Below are positions 35,817-46,766 of a DNA stretch of 64,000 bases, one piece after another. This stretch comes from JALOLG01 sp963722415. GTDB taxonomy: Bacteria; Actinomycetota; Acidimicrobiia; Acidimicrobiales; Ilumatobacteraceae. The stretch covers positions 1 through 64,000 of the forward strand of contig CAVRNI010000049.1 in the NCBI GenBank assembly GCA_963722415.1, written 5' to 3'. A program made the position numbers and the translations under genes. The notes beneath the pieces were generated by a model that did no database searches, was not told the origin of the DNA, and worked only from the letters and a program-made list of their open reading frames with translations. Every line of letters starts with the position of its first letter. Position 1 is the stretch's first letter.

Positions 35817-36698
35817 TCAGTCCTGGTCCCTCAGGTACTGCTCGAACTCGGCAGCCAACTCGTCGCCGGAGCGCAACTCGAGTGTCGGACCGACTGTGCT
35901 CGCGCTCGGATCATCACTGGAGTCGTAGAGCTCCTCGAGCCGAACCAGCATCTGCACGTGCTCGGCGTTGTCGGCGACGAGCTTGTCGAGCCGTCCCCGC
36001 TGGATCATCGCCTCCTGGCGGATCTGTGCCGCGTCGATCACGATGTCGGCCACCTCGCGCAGGGCATCGAGCAGGGCGACACTCGACGCCGGATACGACA
36101 TCGACGTGATGTAGTGCGGCACCTGCACCCAGATCCCCAGCGACGGGATGCCGCGTGCGTGCATCGCGTGCTCGATCGACGCGGTCACCCCTGCGGGCAC
36201 ATCGACCGAGCTGCGCATGAACGGGACCGACGCGAGGACGTCCTGCGACGGCGTGCTCACCGAGATCCGCGGTGACCGGGTGTGCGGCGCGGCGAACGGA
36301 TACGCGCCGAGCCCGAACATGCGCGCCACGCCGAGCTCGACCGCCAGGTCGCCGACCGCGTCCGAGAACCGGTGCCACGCCATGTCGGGCTCTGGTCCCG
36401 TGAGCAGCACCAGATCGTGGCCGGCCTGGTCGCGCCCGATCGACACGTTGATCCGCGACCATTGCAGGACGCTGTTGAGACCGTCGCGCAACTCCATCGT
36501 CGGGCGCCTCGCCCGGAAGTCGATGTAGACGTCGTCATCGAACGTGGCGATCGGTGTCGCCTGGCATTCGTTCTCGATCGCTTCCATCGCCGCCGCGCCC
36601 GCGCCGCCGGCATCGATCCAGCCGGTGAGCATCACGACCAGCGACGGCGCGTCCGGCGTCGGCCGCTCGACGAGCCAGCGGATGCTCGAGTCGGTCAT
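35817..36698 (-). CDS. PAC2-family protein (proteasome-assembly-chaperone-like)
   Basis: 293 residues. The PAC2 pattern is visible: LVVMLTGWIDAGGAGAAAME, DFRARRPTMELRDG, LLTGPEPDMAWHRFSDAV, FGLGAYPFAAPHTRSPRISV and VPHYITSMSYPASSVALLDAL. In actinobacteria PAC2 proteins occur near proteasome or ligase genes but their role is unproven. ATG 36698 is chosen; the frame upstream is a shadow of the kinase-like gene, which ends 13 bp before. The acidic C-terminus (EEFEQ-type) is possibly disordered. Confidence 0.85.
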   Translation of the reverse strand: MTDSSIRWLVERPTPDAPSLVVMLTGWIDAGGAGAAAMEAIENECQATPIATFDDDVYIDFRARRPTMELRDGLNSVLQWSRINVSIGRDQAGHDLVLLTGPEPDMAWHRFSDAVGDLAVELGVARMFGLGAYPFAAPHTRSPRISVSTPSQDVLASVPFMRSSVDVPAGVTASIEHAMHARGIPSLGIWVQVPHYITSMSYPASSVALLDALREVADIVIDAAQIRQEAMIQRGRLDKLVADNAEHVQMLVRLEELYDSSDDPSASTVGPTLELRSGDELAAEFEQYLRDQD

Positions 36699-36711
36699 GT
36701 CCACTCGCCCG

Positions 36712-37773
36712 TCATGCCATTTGTTCCAGGGCTTGTTCGGCGTTGGCGGCGGCGGCGTCGACCTGTTCCTTGAAATGCACGAACTCGGCCGGATCGCGAT
36801 CGCCGAGGGCGCCGCCCAGGTACCTCGCGTACACGCCTTCGACGATGCACGCCAGCTTCCAGTACGCGAAGGCGACGTAGAAGTCGAGGTTCGAGACGTC
36901 ACGTCCGGAGACCTCGGCGTAGCGCTCGGCGATGCGGGCCCGTGGCCAGAAGCCGGGTTCGGTGGTCGCGCCGGCGGTCCAGGCGCCGGGTGGATCGTCG
37001 GGACCCGTCCAGTAGACGGTCAGCAACCCGACGTCGGCGAGCGGGTCGCCGAGCGTGCAGATCTCCCAGTCGAGCACCGCGACCAACTCGCCGTCGTCGT
37101 CGACCATGCAGTTGTCGAGCCGGTAGTCGCCGTGCACCAGCGTGGCGCCGTCCTGGTCAGGGATGCGTGCCTGGAGTGCGTCGTGGATGCGATCGATCGC
37201 CGGCAGGTCGCGCGTGCGCTGCTGGCTGACCTGGCCGTACCAGCGCCGCAACTGCCTGGCGATGTACCCCTCGTGACGCCCGAGGTCGTCGAGCCCGGCG
37301 GCGACGAGATCGACGGCATGGATCTTCGCCATCGTGTCGACGAGCGACCGGCTGGCGTTGGCGCGTGCCTCGGTGTCGAGCACTGCTCGCGCCGCCTCCG
37401 CATCTCGAACGACGTGGCCGACCACGTACCCCATCACGTAGAACGGCGCGCCGATGACATCCGGGTCGGAGCAGTAGCCCTCGACCGGAGGCACCGGCAC
37501 CGCTGTGTTCTGCAACCCCGCCAGGACGCGGTGCTCGCGCCCCATGTCGTGTGCGCTGGCGAGCACGTGGCCGAGCGGGGGCCGGCGGAGCACGTAGCGG
37601 GAGCCGTCCGCAGCCGTGACGCTGAACGTCAGGTTCGAATGCCCGCCGGCGATGAGGTCGAACTCGAACGGCCCGGTGGCACCGCCGACATTGGTCTCGA
37701 TCCAGGCCGACGCCTTCGCGACGTCGAGCCCCGGGATCTCCCTCGACGCATCAGCCATCGATTGGCCGCTCAT
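36712..37773 (-). CDS. Phosphotransferase (APH) family protein, ACAD10/FadE-associated kinase-like
   Basis: 353 residues. It contains FEFDLIAGGHSNLTFSVT and a YVLRRPPLGHVLASAHDM segment, PFYVMGYVVGHVV, then the catalytic loop LVHGDYRLDNCMV and the metal-binding VLDWEICTLGDPLADVG. This pattern fits the actinobacterial phosphotransferases found with acyl-CoA dehydrogenases, homologous to the N-terminal domain of ACAD10, which phosphorylate hydroxyacyl-CoA. ATG 37773 (or 37758) starts it. First gene of the operon with PAC2 and LLM. Confidence 0.87.
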   Translation of the reverse strand: MSGQSMADASREIPGLDVAKASAWIETNVGGATGPFEFDLIAGGHSNLTFSVTAADGSRYVLRRPPLGHVLASAHDMGREHRVLAGLQNTAVPVPPVEGYCSDPDVIGAPFYVMGYVVGHVVRDAEAARAVLDTEARANASRSLVDTMAKIHAVDLVAAGLDDLGRHEGYIARQLRRWYGQVSQQRTRDLPAIDRIHDALQARIPDQDGATLVHGDYRLDNCMVDDDGELVAVLDWEICTLGDPLADVGLLTVYWTGPDDPPGAWTAGATTEPGFWPRARIAERYAEVSGRDVSNLDFYVAFAYWKLACIVEGVYARYLGGALGDRDPAEFVHFKEQVDAAAANAEQALEQMA

Positions 37774-37879
37774 CGATCGGAGGGTATCGCTGTCACCCCT
37801 CGGCGTCACCGCTCGGACGCACACCGCGAGCCCGCCACCAGCACCGTCGGCGTCGACACTCGCCGGTATCGTTGCTGTC

Positions 37880-38584
37880 ATGGCGATCGATGTCACCGAC
37901 GCAACGTTCGACACCGATGTGGTCGAGCGATCGAAGACGACCCCGGTCGTGATCGACCTCTGGGCCCCGTGGTGCGGACCATGTCTGACGCTGGGTCCGA
38001 TCCTCGAGAAGGTCACCGACGCCACCGAAGGCAAGGTCGTGCTGGCCAAGGTGAACATCGACGAGAACCCGGCCATCAGCCAGGCGTTCCAGGTGCAGTC
38101 GATCCCGGCGGTCTTCGCGATGAAGGGCGGCCAGGTCGTCGACGGCTTCATGGGCGCGTATCCCGAGGACGTGGTCACGCAGTTCGTCAGCAATCTGTTG
38201 CCGAGCGACGAGGAAACAGCGGTCGCCCAGCTGATCGAGGCCGGCGACGAGGAGAGCCTGCGGGTCATCCTGGGGATGGATCCCGGGAACGAGCAGGCGA
38301 TCGAAGCGCTGGCCGAGATGCTCATCGACAGGGGCGACACCGAGGAGGCGCTCGCCCTGCTGGAGCGGATCCCGGAGAACGAACGCACGCGACGGCTCGC
38401 GGCGGCGGCCCGGGTGGGGATCGACCCCACCGACGACTACGACGCGACGCTGGGCGGATTGCTCGATCGCGTGAAGGACGACGACGAAGCGCGCCAGCAG
38501 TTCGTCGACATCCTCGAGTTGATGGGCCCCGACGACCCGCGTACCGCCGACTACCGCCGCCGACTCACCGCCCGGCTCTACTGA
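37880..38584 (+). CDS. Thioredoxin-domain TPR protein, YbbN/CnoX-like
   Basis: 234 residues. The thioredoxin fold carries WAPWCGPCLTLGPIL (CGPC) within the first 45 residues, with the cis-Pro loop SIPAVFAMKGG. It is followed by helical repeats (EEALALLERIPENERTRRLA and DDPRTADYRRRL) as in CnoX/YbbN co-chaperones, which hold oxidised or unfolding clients for GroEL or DnaK. An ATG at 37880 is used. A 19-bp-stem hairpin lies 15 bp after the stop. Confidence 0.9.
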   Translation: MAIDVTDATFDTDVVERSKTTPVVIDLWAPWCGPCLTLGPILEKVTDATEGKVVLAKVNIDENPAISQAFQVQSIPAVFAMKGGQVVDGFMGAYPEDVVTQFVSNLLPSDEETAVAQLIEAGDEESLRVILGMDPGNEQAIEALAEMLIDRGDTEEALALLERIPENERTRRLAAAARVGIDPTDDYDATLGGLLDRVKDDDEARQQFVDILELMGPDDPRTADYRRRLTARLY

Positions 38585-38598
38585 CGACGACCGACCCG

Positions 38599-38645
38599 AT
38601 CTCATGAAGTTTCGGCGTTCTCAGGGCGCCGAAACTTCACGAGAT
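38599..38645. repeat. Long palindromic hairpin, copy B, after the cnoX-like gene
   Basis: A 19-bp stem with one mismatch, left arm 38599-38617 containing GAAGTTTCGGCG and right arm 38627-38645, around the 9-nt loop TTCTCAGGG. Very similar to the hairpin at 33639-33680, so it belongs to a repeated family. No T-tract follows; it may act as a terminator or a REP-like element. Confidence 0.7.
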
Positions 38646-38749
38646 GGGCGGTAGGCGGGATCGGGAAACGGTGCCGCTACCCTCGGCTGCTCCGACCTCC
38701 CCCTGAGCCGTTGCCGGCGTCGTGACGCCGCACAGCCGAGGAGGTCGCC

Positions 38750-39421
38750 GTGTCGGAGCTCCCACCGAGGCCGATCCCACCGCGCTCGGCCCGCGAGTCG
38801 GCGCGGGCGTGGATCGAGTGGTTCGGGATCACGCGCCTGATCGCCACTGCCGTGGCCGTCGCAGTCGTCGTCGGGGGCGGCTGGCTGCTGGTCCGCACAC
38901 CACCGCCGTCCGCCGAAGCGACGTTGCCGATCACGTCGGGCTCGGCGCCGACGGCGACGCTCACCGTGCCCGCCACGTCGGCCGCGACGTCGACGTTCGT
39001 GGTCCACGTCGCAGGTGCGGTCGCCGAGCCCGGGGTGTACGACGTGCGCGCACCGGCGCGGGTCGTAGACGCCATCGAGGCCGCAGGAGGGCCGACACCG
39101 GACGCAGAGCTCGACGCGTTGAACCTCGCGGCGTCGCTCGTCGACGGGCAACGGATCTACCTACCGGTGGTCGGCGAGATCGTCGCAACGGTCGACGACG
39201 GATCGGCCGGTGGTGGCGACGCGGCCAGTGGACCGATCGACCTCAACGCTGCCACGCCGGCCGAGCTCGAAGAGTTGCCGGGCATCGGGCCGGCCACCGC
39301 CAACGCGATCGTCGAGCACCGCGACGAACATGGGCCGTTCGCGTCAGTCGACGACCTCACCGACGTGCGTGGCATCGGCCCGGCCAAGCTCGATGCGATC
39401 CGCGACCTGGTGCGGGTCTGA
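38750..39421 (+). CDS. ComEA-type DNA-binding competence protein
   Basis: 223 residues, N-in membrane anchor (LIATAVAVAVVVGGGWLLV), a SLBB-type domain (VVHVAGAVAEPGVYDV and DGQRIYLPVVGE) and a C-terminal helix-hairpin-helix repeat (IDLNAATPAELEELPGIGPA and VDDLTDVRGIGPAKLDAI). This is the canonical ComEA layout; it binds incoming DNA at the outer face. It precedes comEC by about 450 bp, with a minus-strand membrane gene between. Start GTG 38750. Confidence 0.9.
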   Translation: MSELPPRPIPPRSARESARAWIEWFGITRLIATAVAVAVVVGGGWLLVRTPPPSAEATLPITSGSAPTATLTVPATSAATSTFVVHVAGAVAEPGVYDVRAPARVVDAIEAAGGPTPDAELDALNLAASLVDGQRIYLPVVGEIVATVDDGSAGGGDAASGPIDLNAATPAELEELPGIGPATANAIVEHRDEHGPFASVDDLTDVRGIGPAKLDAIRDLVRV

Positions 39422-39444
39422 CGTGCGAAGCGCGCGTGCGATGG

Positions 39445-39873
39445 TCAGTACAGCGATTCGCCGAGGATCACCGTGGCGGCGATCAACGATCCGGCGGCGC
39501 CGACCGCGACACCGGCGAACATCCACGCGTACTCGCGCCAGAACTCGCGCCACGTCGCCATCGGTGATCGAGTTGCTCGGCGCGAGGCGATCCAACCGAT
39601 CAACATCCACAGGGGGATGCTCGCCGCCACGGCCAACGGGTAGTTGCTCTCGTCGGCCAACGGCGCGCCGACCACGAGCAGGCCCGGCGCCGCCACCACC
39701 CCACCGAAGAGCCCGATCAAGCCGCTCAGGCGCGAGTCGCCGAGCCGCAGCGACAGCCACGCCACCACACCGACCACGGCCGGCGGTACGAGCGCGACGA
39801 GCCAACCGAAGCTGCGGATCCGCGTGCGGTACCAGCGCGGGCCGGCGAGTAGCGGCGGGGACGTGGCGGTCAT
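39445..39873 (-). CDS. Four-helix membrane protein of unknown function
   Basis: 142 residues, not recognised. Four hydrophobic segments occur (around FGWLVALVPPAVVGVVAW, LIGLFGGVVAAPGLLVVG, LAVAASIPLWMLIGWIAS and YAWMFAGVAVGAAGSLIAAT), with RRATRSPMATW in the loop before the last. Its ATG shares the CATG tetranucleotide with the comEC ATG on the other strand, so the two genes diverge with start codons overlapping. Confidence 0.6.
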   Translation of the reverse strand: MTATSPPLLAGPRWYRTRIRSFGWLVALVPPAVVGVVAWLSLRLGDSRLSGLIGLFGGVVAAPGLLVVGAPLADESNYPLAVAASIPLWMLIGWIASRRATRSPMATWREFWREYAWMFAGVAVGAAGSLIAATVILGESLY

Positions 39874-41319
39874 GACGATCGGGGAAGCCTACGATCCCGC
39901 CGCTGCCGAGCGGTGGCAGCCGCTTTCCGACCGTGCCGTCGTGGCCTTCGCCATCGCCGCGATCGGCGGCGGATGCGCCGCGCGATGGCCGCTGGCGTTG
40001 ATGTTCGGCGTCGCCCTCGCCGCCGCCGTGATCGGGCTCGATGGGCGGTCGCGCTCGCCGGCGTGGCCGGTCGTCGCGGCGATCCTGCTGGTGTGCGTCG
40101 TGTCGGCCATCCGCGCCGACTCGGCCTGGGACGAACTGGCGCCCGACACCGTTGGTGAGTTCGACGGATGGGTCCGCCTGATCGACGACCCGCAGCCGCT
40201 GCTGCGCGCGACGCGGGTCATCGTCGAGGTCGAGGGTGAACGCTTCGAGGTGTTCGCCCGTGGGCGTGCCGGGCAGATGCGGGTGCGGACGTGGCGCGGT
40301 GGTGATCTCGTCCGTGTCCACGGTGAGCGTGTCGAGCTGTCGCCGGACCGTGCCACTCGGGTCGCGTGGCAGCACGTCGTCGGCGAGCTCCGCGTCGACT
40401 GGGTCGGCGACGTTGCCCCGGAGCGCCCCTGGCGGTCGCGTCGAATCGTGTCCGCGCCGCGATCGAGCGTGGCTCGATGGCGCTTGCCCCCGATGACTCG
40501 GCGTTGTTCCGCGGGCTCGTCATCGGCGACGACCGCGACCAGCCGCCGGCGATGCTCGAGCGCTTCCGGGCGAGTGGTCTCGCCCACCTGACGGCCGTTT
40601 CCGGTCAGAACGTGGCGTTCGTGATCGCGGCTGCCGGGCCGTTGCTGTCGCGTCTGCGGCCGGTGGCGCGCTGGGCCGTGACGCTCGGCCTGATCGCGTG
40701 GTTCGTGAGCCTCACCAGGTTCGAGCCGTCGATCGTCCGGGCCGGCACGATGGCCGCCATCTCGACCACGGCGTACGTGCGCGGCCGTGACCGATCACCG
40801 TTCCGCGTGCTGTGCCTCGCCGTCACGTTGCTGGTCCTCGTCGACCCGCTGCTGCTGCGGTCGATCGGGTTCTGGCTCTCGGTGGGGGCGACGGCCGGCG
40901 TGTGCACCGTGGGACCCTGGCTCACCAAACGACTGTCGGGACTCGGCTTCCTCGCCGCACCGGTCGGCATCACGCTCGGGGCCCAACTCGGTGTGGCGTT
41001 GCCGAGCGTGTTGGTGTTCGGGCGGCTGCCGCTGGTCAGCATCCCGGCCAATGTGCTGGCGGTGCCGGTCGCCGGGTTCGTGATGCTCTACGGCCTTCCG
41101 GCGGCACTCGTGGCCGGGTCGGTACCCGCCGTGGCCGGCGTCGTGATGTTCCCCGCCCGCCTCGGTGTCCGGTGGGTCGACACCGTCGCCCTGCTCGGCG
41201 CACGTTTCGAACCGCACGGCCGCGCCGTGTGGCTCGGCTGGTCGCTCGTCGTTGCCGGTGTGGCGGCGATCGCTGCTAAGAATCGCCTTCGTCATGGCCG
41301 CCTACCTCCTCACCGGTGA
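39872..41319 (+). CDS. ComEC-like DNA-uptake channel protein, one frameshift
   Basis: About 480 residues. The N-terminal OB-like part is followed by the competence domain with FRASGLAHLTAVSGQNVAFV, the family signature, and a polytopic C-terminus (IGFWLSVGATAGVCTVGPWL). The frame changes near 40430 between PWRSRR and ASNRVRAAIERG, needing one base. No metallo-beta-lactamase domain follows, since holA starts 26 bp before the stop; the protein is therefore the short ComEC type. It works with ComEA in natural transformation. ATG 39872 overlaps the divergent gene. Confidence 0.82.
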
Positions 41320-42268
41320 CGACGAATCGATCCTGCGGTCGGCGGTCCAGGACCTCGTGCACCGCCTGATCGGCGACGGTGACCGGACCCTGATGGTCGA
41401 CGAGTTCGACAGCGAGGAGTACGAGCTGCGGTCCGTGGTCGACGCCGCCCAGACCCCACCGTTCCTCACCGAGACCCGCATCGTGGTCGGGCGCGGGATC
41501 GGACGCTTCACGACCGAGGAACTGGCACCGCTCGTCAACTACCTGGCCGACCCGTTGCCGTCGACGGAGTTGGTGCTGGTCGCCGGCGGTGGGCGGATCC
41601 CGAAGTCACTCACCGACGCCGTCAAGCAGACCGGCGGCATCACGTCCAACACGACGCCGCCGAGCCGGCCCAAGGACCGCCAGGCGTGGATCGCCGAGAA
41701 GGCGGAGGAGGCCGGCGTGCGTTTCGACCCCTCGGCGACGATGCGGGTGGCGACCTGGCTCGGCGAGGACATCGGCCGCCTCGACGGGATCCTCGCCACG
41801 CTGGTGTCGACGTACGGCACGAACCGGCGGCTCGCGGCCGCCGATGTCGAGCCCTTCCTCGGCGAGGCCGGCGGCGTGCCGCCGTGGGACTTCACCGATG
41901 CGGTCGACGCCGGCGAGACGACGAAGGCACTCACATTGTTGGGCCGGATGATGGGCGCCGGCGAACGGCATCCGCTGCAGGTCATGGCCGTGCTCCACAA
42001 CCACTACGGCAAGCTCGCCCGCCTCGACGGGATCGATGCCAGATCCGAGGCTGACGCCGCCGAGGCGATGGGCATCAAGCCGGGCTACCCGGCCAAGAAG
42101 GCCCTCGCCAACTACCACCGGCTCGGTGGCGGGGGGATCCAGCGAGCCATCCAGCTCCTCGCCCAGGCCGACATGGACCTGCGCGGCGAACGCGATCTCC
42201 CCAACGATCTGGTGATGGAGGTGCTGGTCGCCAGGCTCTCGCGCCTCGGCAGTACGCGACCCCGCTAG
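41294..42268 (+). CDS. holA: DNA polymerase III subunit delta
   Basis: 324 residues. It begins AAYLLTGDDESILRSAVQDL, has ETRIVVGRGIGRFTTEELAP, and the C-terminal GMGIKPGYPAKKALANY-type helical region typical of HolA. It loads the sliding clamp as part of the DnaX complex. ATG 41294 overlaps comEC by 26 bp. Its stop TAG lies inside a CTAG that is also a potential stop for the convergent rpsT gene. Conserved neighbourhood comEC-holA-rpsT-lepA. Confidence 0.93.
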   Translation: MAAYLLTGDDESILRSAVQDLVHRLIGDGDRTLMVDEFDSEEYELRSVVDAAQTPPFLTETRIVVGRGIGRFTTEELAPLVNYLADPLPSTELVLVAGGGRIPKSLTDAVKQTGGITSNTTPPSRPKDRQAWIAEKAEEAGVRFDPSATMRVATWLGEDIGRLDGILATLVSTYGTNRRLAAADVEPFLGEAGGVPPWDFTDAVDAGETTKALTLLGRMMGAGERHPLQVMAVLHNHYGKLARLDGIDARSEADAAEAMGIKPGYPAKKALANYHRLGGGGIQRAIQLLAQADMDLRGERDLPNDLVMEVLVARLSRLGSTRPR

Positions 42269-42536
42269 GGCTCGAAGACCGCTTCTGGCCCTGGTTGACC
42301 TTGTGCATCAGGCGGCTCTTCTTGCGGGCCGCGGCGTTGGCGTGGATCATGCCCTTGGCGGCGGCCATGTCGATGCGCTTCACCGCCAGCCGGACGGCCT
42401 CGGTGTTGTCGTCGGTACCGATCGTCGACTCGGCGTTCTTGATGCGCGTCTTCAACTCGCTCTTGACGGCCTTGTTCCGCTCGGCACGCTTGGCGTTGGT
42501 GATGATGCGCTTCTTCTGGCTCTTGATGTTCGCCAC
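42265..42536 (-). CDS. rpsT: 30S ribosomal protein S20
   Basis: The start is GTG 42536, giving the universal ANIKSQ opening, then NKAVKSELKTRIKNAES and AAAKGMIHANAAARKKSRLM. GAGGA lies about 6 bp upstream. After HKVN the frame continues past the normal end into the holA gene down to 42075, which is unlike S20. A one-base correction in the last 20 codons would end it at the TAG at 42265-42267, giving the usual 88-90 residues. S20 binds 16S rRNA early in 30S assembly. The position between holA and lepA is standard. Confidence 0.88.
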
Positions 42537-42622
42537 GGACAATCCTCTTCGATGGGCAGCGGACTGAGGCTATCGGTACGCACGGTCCGCTCCCAACGCT
42601 CGCCGGTAGCGTTGGCCGAGCC

Positions 42623-44407
<1,785 letters not shown>

Positions 44408-44411
44408 AGCG

Positions 44412-45713
44412 TCAACGGGCGGCGGTGACGGGGGACCGCGGCATCCCGGCGTCGTGGCTGCGGGCCACGTAGATCCCGGCGACGAGCACCGTGACGAGCG
44501 CGATCAGCGCGCCGTAGAACATCGACCAGCTGGCGCTCACGTTGTCGCCGATCCATCCGGTGATGGGTGCACCGATCGGCGCCGAGCCGAGGAACAGCAC
44601 GGCTCCCAGGGCGAGGACGCGGCCGCGCATGTCGGGGCTCGTGCGTTCGGCGAAGATCGAGTTGCTGGCGGCGATGAACGCGGCGACGCCGGCGCCGAAC
44701 GGCACGGCGATCGCGAACGTGAGGACAGTGCTCGTCGAGAACGCCATCCCCGTCATCGTGACCGCGGTGAGGACCACCGACGCGAACAGCAGTCGGACGC
44801 GCACGACCTGGAGCCGGGCGACCATCAGCGCTCCGAACACACTGCCGACGCTGGTGACCGACAGGATCCATCCGAACATCGCGTCGGGAGCGTCGAGCTG
44901 GTCGCGGATGAGGAGTGGGATCGACACCGTGTAGTTGAACGCGAACGTGCACACGATCGCGTACACGCTCACCGTGAGCCGCAGCACGGGATCGGCCCAC
45001 ACGGCCCGCAGGCCGTCGCGGATCGGGGTGGCACTCGCCGCCGCCGGTGGGCTGCGATACAGGCGGTTGGGGTCGATCGCAACCAACGCCCACAGCAGCG
45101 CGAGGAACGACAAACCGTTGAGCACGAAGCACCACCCGGTGCCGAGCACATGGGCGAACAGGGCCGCGAGCGCCGGCCCGAAGATCCTCGACCCGGTCAT
45201 GACCGACGTGTTCAGCGACATCACGTTCGAGAGGTTCCGGCGTTCCACCAGCTCGGTTGCGAGCCCCCGGCGGGCCGGGTTGTCGATCGCACCGATGATG
45301 CCGAGCGCCAACGACATCACGTACACCGTCGGGATCGTGACGACATCGGTGAGGTCGAGCACGCCGAGCACGATCGCCTGGACACCCATCGCGGCCTGGG
45401 TGATGATCGTCAGCCGCCGCCGGTCGAAGCGGTCGGACAGGGCGCCGGCCCAGAGCCCGATCAGCAGCATCGGGAGGAACTGGCAGGCCGTGACGATGCC
45501 GAGCGCCAGCCCGTTCCCGCCGAGGTCCCGGACGAGCAGCACCTGGGCCGTCGCCTGCAGCCACGTCCCGATGTTGGAAACTGCCAGGCCGGCGAAGAAC
45601 AGCCTGGCGTTGCGCTCGCGCAGCGACCGGAACATCTGCGAACCCTGCGCCTGCGAACCCTGCGCCTCCGAGGCCCCGATCTCGTCGATGGCGACGATGG
45701 GCACCGGTTCCAC
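44412..45713 (-). CDS. MFS transporter, MFS_3/enterobactin-exporter-like
   Basis: 433 residues, about 12 transmembrane helices. SNIGTWLQATAQVLLVRDLG, LPMLLIGLWAGALSDRFDRR (the loop 2-3 motif) and GIIGAIDNPARRGLATELVE are characteristic of the MFS_3 group of small-molecule or siderophore exporters. The N-terminus has a duplicated EAQGSQAQGSQ stretch of no obvious function. It diverges from hrcA, and its start lies 30 bp from the CIRCE element. Substrate unknown. Confidence 0.87.
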   Translation of the reverse strand: MEPVPIVAIDEIGASEAQGSQAQGSQMFRSLRERNARLFFAGLAVSNIGTWLQATAQVLLVRDLGGNGLALGIVTACQFLPMLLIGLWAGALSDRFDRRRLTIITQAAMGVQAIVLGVLDLTDVVTIPTVYVMSLALGIIGAIDNPARRGLATELVERRNLSNVMSLNTSVMTGSRIFGPALAALFAHVLGTGWCFVLNGLSFLALLWALVAIDPNRLYRSPPAAASATPIRDGLRAVWADPVLRLTVSVYAIVCTFAFNYTVSIPLLIRDQLDAPDAMFGWILSVTSVGSVFGALMVARLQVVRVRLLFASVVLTAVTMTGMAFSTSTVLTFAIAVPFGAGVAAFIAASNSIFAERTSPDMRGRVLALGAVLFLGSAPIGAPITGWIGDNVSASWSMFYGALIALVTVLVAGIYVARSHDAGMPRSPVTAAR

Positions 45714-45743
45714 GTCGGCATGCTAGGACTCCACTGGCTGGCG

Positions 45744-45770
45744 TTAGCACTCGGTAGCCTTGATTGCCAA
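45744..45770. promoter_or_regulatory. CIRCE-like operator of HrcA
   Basis: TTAGCACTC, nine spacer bases, then GATTGCCAA. The left half is a perfect CIRCE arm; the right half matches GAGTGCTAA at 7 of 9 positions. It directly abuts the hrcA ATG at 45772, so HrcA bound there would block its own promoter or initiation. Classic negative autoregulation of the heat-shock hrcA-dnaJ operon. Confidence 0.75.
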
Positions 45771-45771
45771 G

Positions 45772-46764
45772 ATGCTGGACGAACGGAAGACGGCGATCCT
45801 CGGCGCCGTCGTGCAGGAATACATCGCGACGGCGCAGCCCGTCGGTTCGACGCACATCGCCGGCGCGCCCGGTGTCGCGGTGTCGTCGGCGACGGTGCGC
45901 AACGAGATGGCGGTGCTCGAGCAGGAGGGCTACCTGGTCCAGCCGCACACGTCGGCCGGACGCATCCCCACCGACAAGGGATACCGGTTCTTCGTCGATC
46001 ATCTCGCCGCACCCGGCCGGCTCGACGCCGCGACCAGCGCCGAGGTCGGCGCGTTCTTCTCGGCCGCCCACGGCCGGCTCGAGGAGATGCTGCTGCGCAC
46101 GAGCAACCTGCTCTCCCACCTCACCAGCTACGCGGCGGTGGTCGTCGGTCCCAAGACCGAGGCCGCCAGGGTCCGCAGCATCCAACTCGTCGCGCTGTCG
46201 AACCAGCACGCGACGGTCGTGGTCGTCCTCGGCAACGGGACGGTCGAGAACCAGATCGTCGAACTGCCGGCGGAGACGACCGACGCGACGGTCGACGCCG
46301 CGTCGGCCCATCTCGCACGCGCGCTGGTTGGTTCGACGATGGCGTCCGTCGAGATCGGCCCCAGCGGTGACGCCGCTGTCGACGCCGTGTGCGCCAGCGC
46401 GTTCGACGCGATCCGGCAGGTCTCCGGCGACGACCACGTGTACGTCGGCGGCGCGTCGTGGATGGCCGGCGCGTTCGACGCCGTCGAGGTCGTCCGCGAC
46501 GTCCTGCACACGCTCGAGCAGCAGTTCATCGTCGTGTCGCTCGTGCGTGACATCGTCGACCGGGGAATGTCGGTGGCGATCGGGATCGAGCACGGCGTCG
46601 AGCCCCTGTCGGCCTGCTCGGTGGTCGTCGCACCCGTGGTCGTCGGCGGCGAGCACCTGGGCTCGGTCGGTGTGCTCGGGCCGACCCGCATGAACTATCC
46701 CCAAGCCCTCGCCACCGTCGACGTCGTCTCGGAACGGCTCGGCCGCCGGCTGGAGGAGGGCTGA
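45772..46764 (+). CDS. hrcA: Heat-inducible transcription repressor HrcA
   Basis: 330 residues from ATG 45772. The winged-helix region LDERKTAILGAVVQEYIATA, SSATVRNEMAVLEQEGYLVQ and HTSAGRIPTDKGYRFFVDHL is diagnostic, followed by the HrcA GAF-like domain. It represses heat-shock genes through CIRCE elements with GroEL as the corepressor switch. An in-frame TTG at 45760 lies within the operator and is a less likely start. dnaJ begins 2 bp after the stop: an operon. Confidence 0.95.
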   Translation: MLDERKTAILGAVVQEYIATAQPVGSTHIAGAPGVAVSSATVRNEMAVLEQEGYLVQPHTSAGRIPTDKGYRFFVDHLAAPGRLDAATSAEVGAFFSAAHGRLEEMLLRTSNLLSHLTSYAAVVVGPKTEAARVRSIQLVALSNQHATVVVVLGNGTVENQIVELPAETTDATVDAASAHLARALVGSTMASVEIGPSGDAAVDAVCASAFDAIRQVSGDDHVYVGGASWMAGAFDAVEVVRDVLHTLEQQFIVVSLVRDIVDRGMSVAIGIEHGVEPLSACSVVVAPVVVGGEHLGSVGVLGPTRMNYPQALATVDVVSERLGRRLEEG

Positions 46765-46766
46765 CG

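Noticed and set aside
36544..38607. 687-residue plus-strand open frame across the PAC2 and kinase region
   Set aside because: Antisense to two recognisable families and, past 37880, in a different frame from the thioredoxin gene; the translation is Arg-rich and featureless.
44454..46370. 638-residue plus-strand open frame
   Set aside because: Antisense to the MFS gene and out of frame with hrcA; composition typical of shadow frames in GC-rich DNA.
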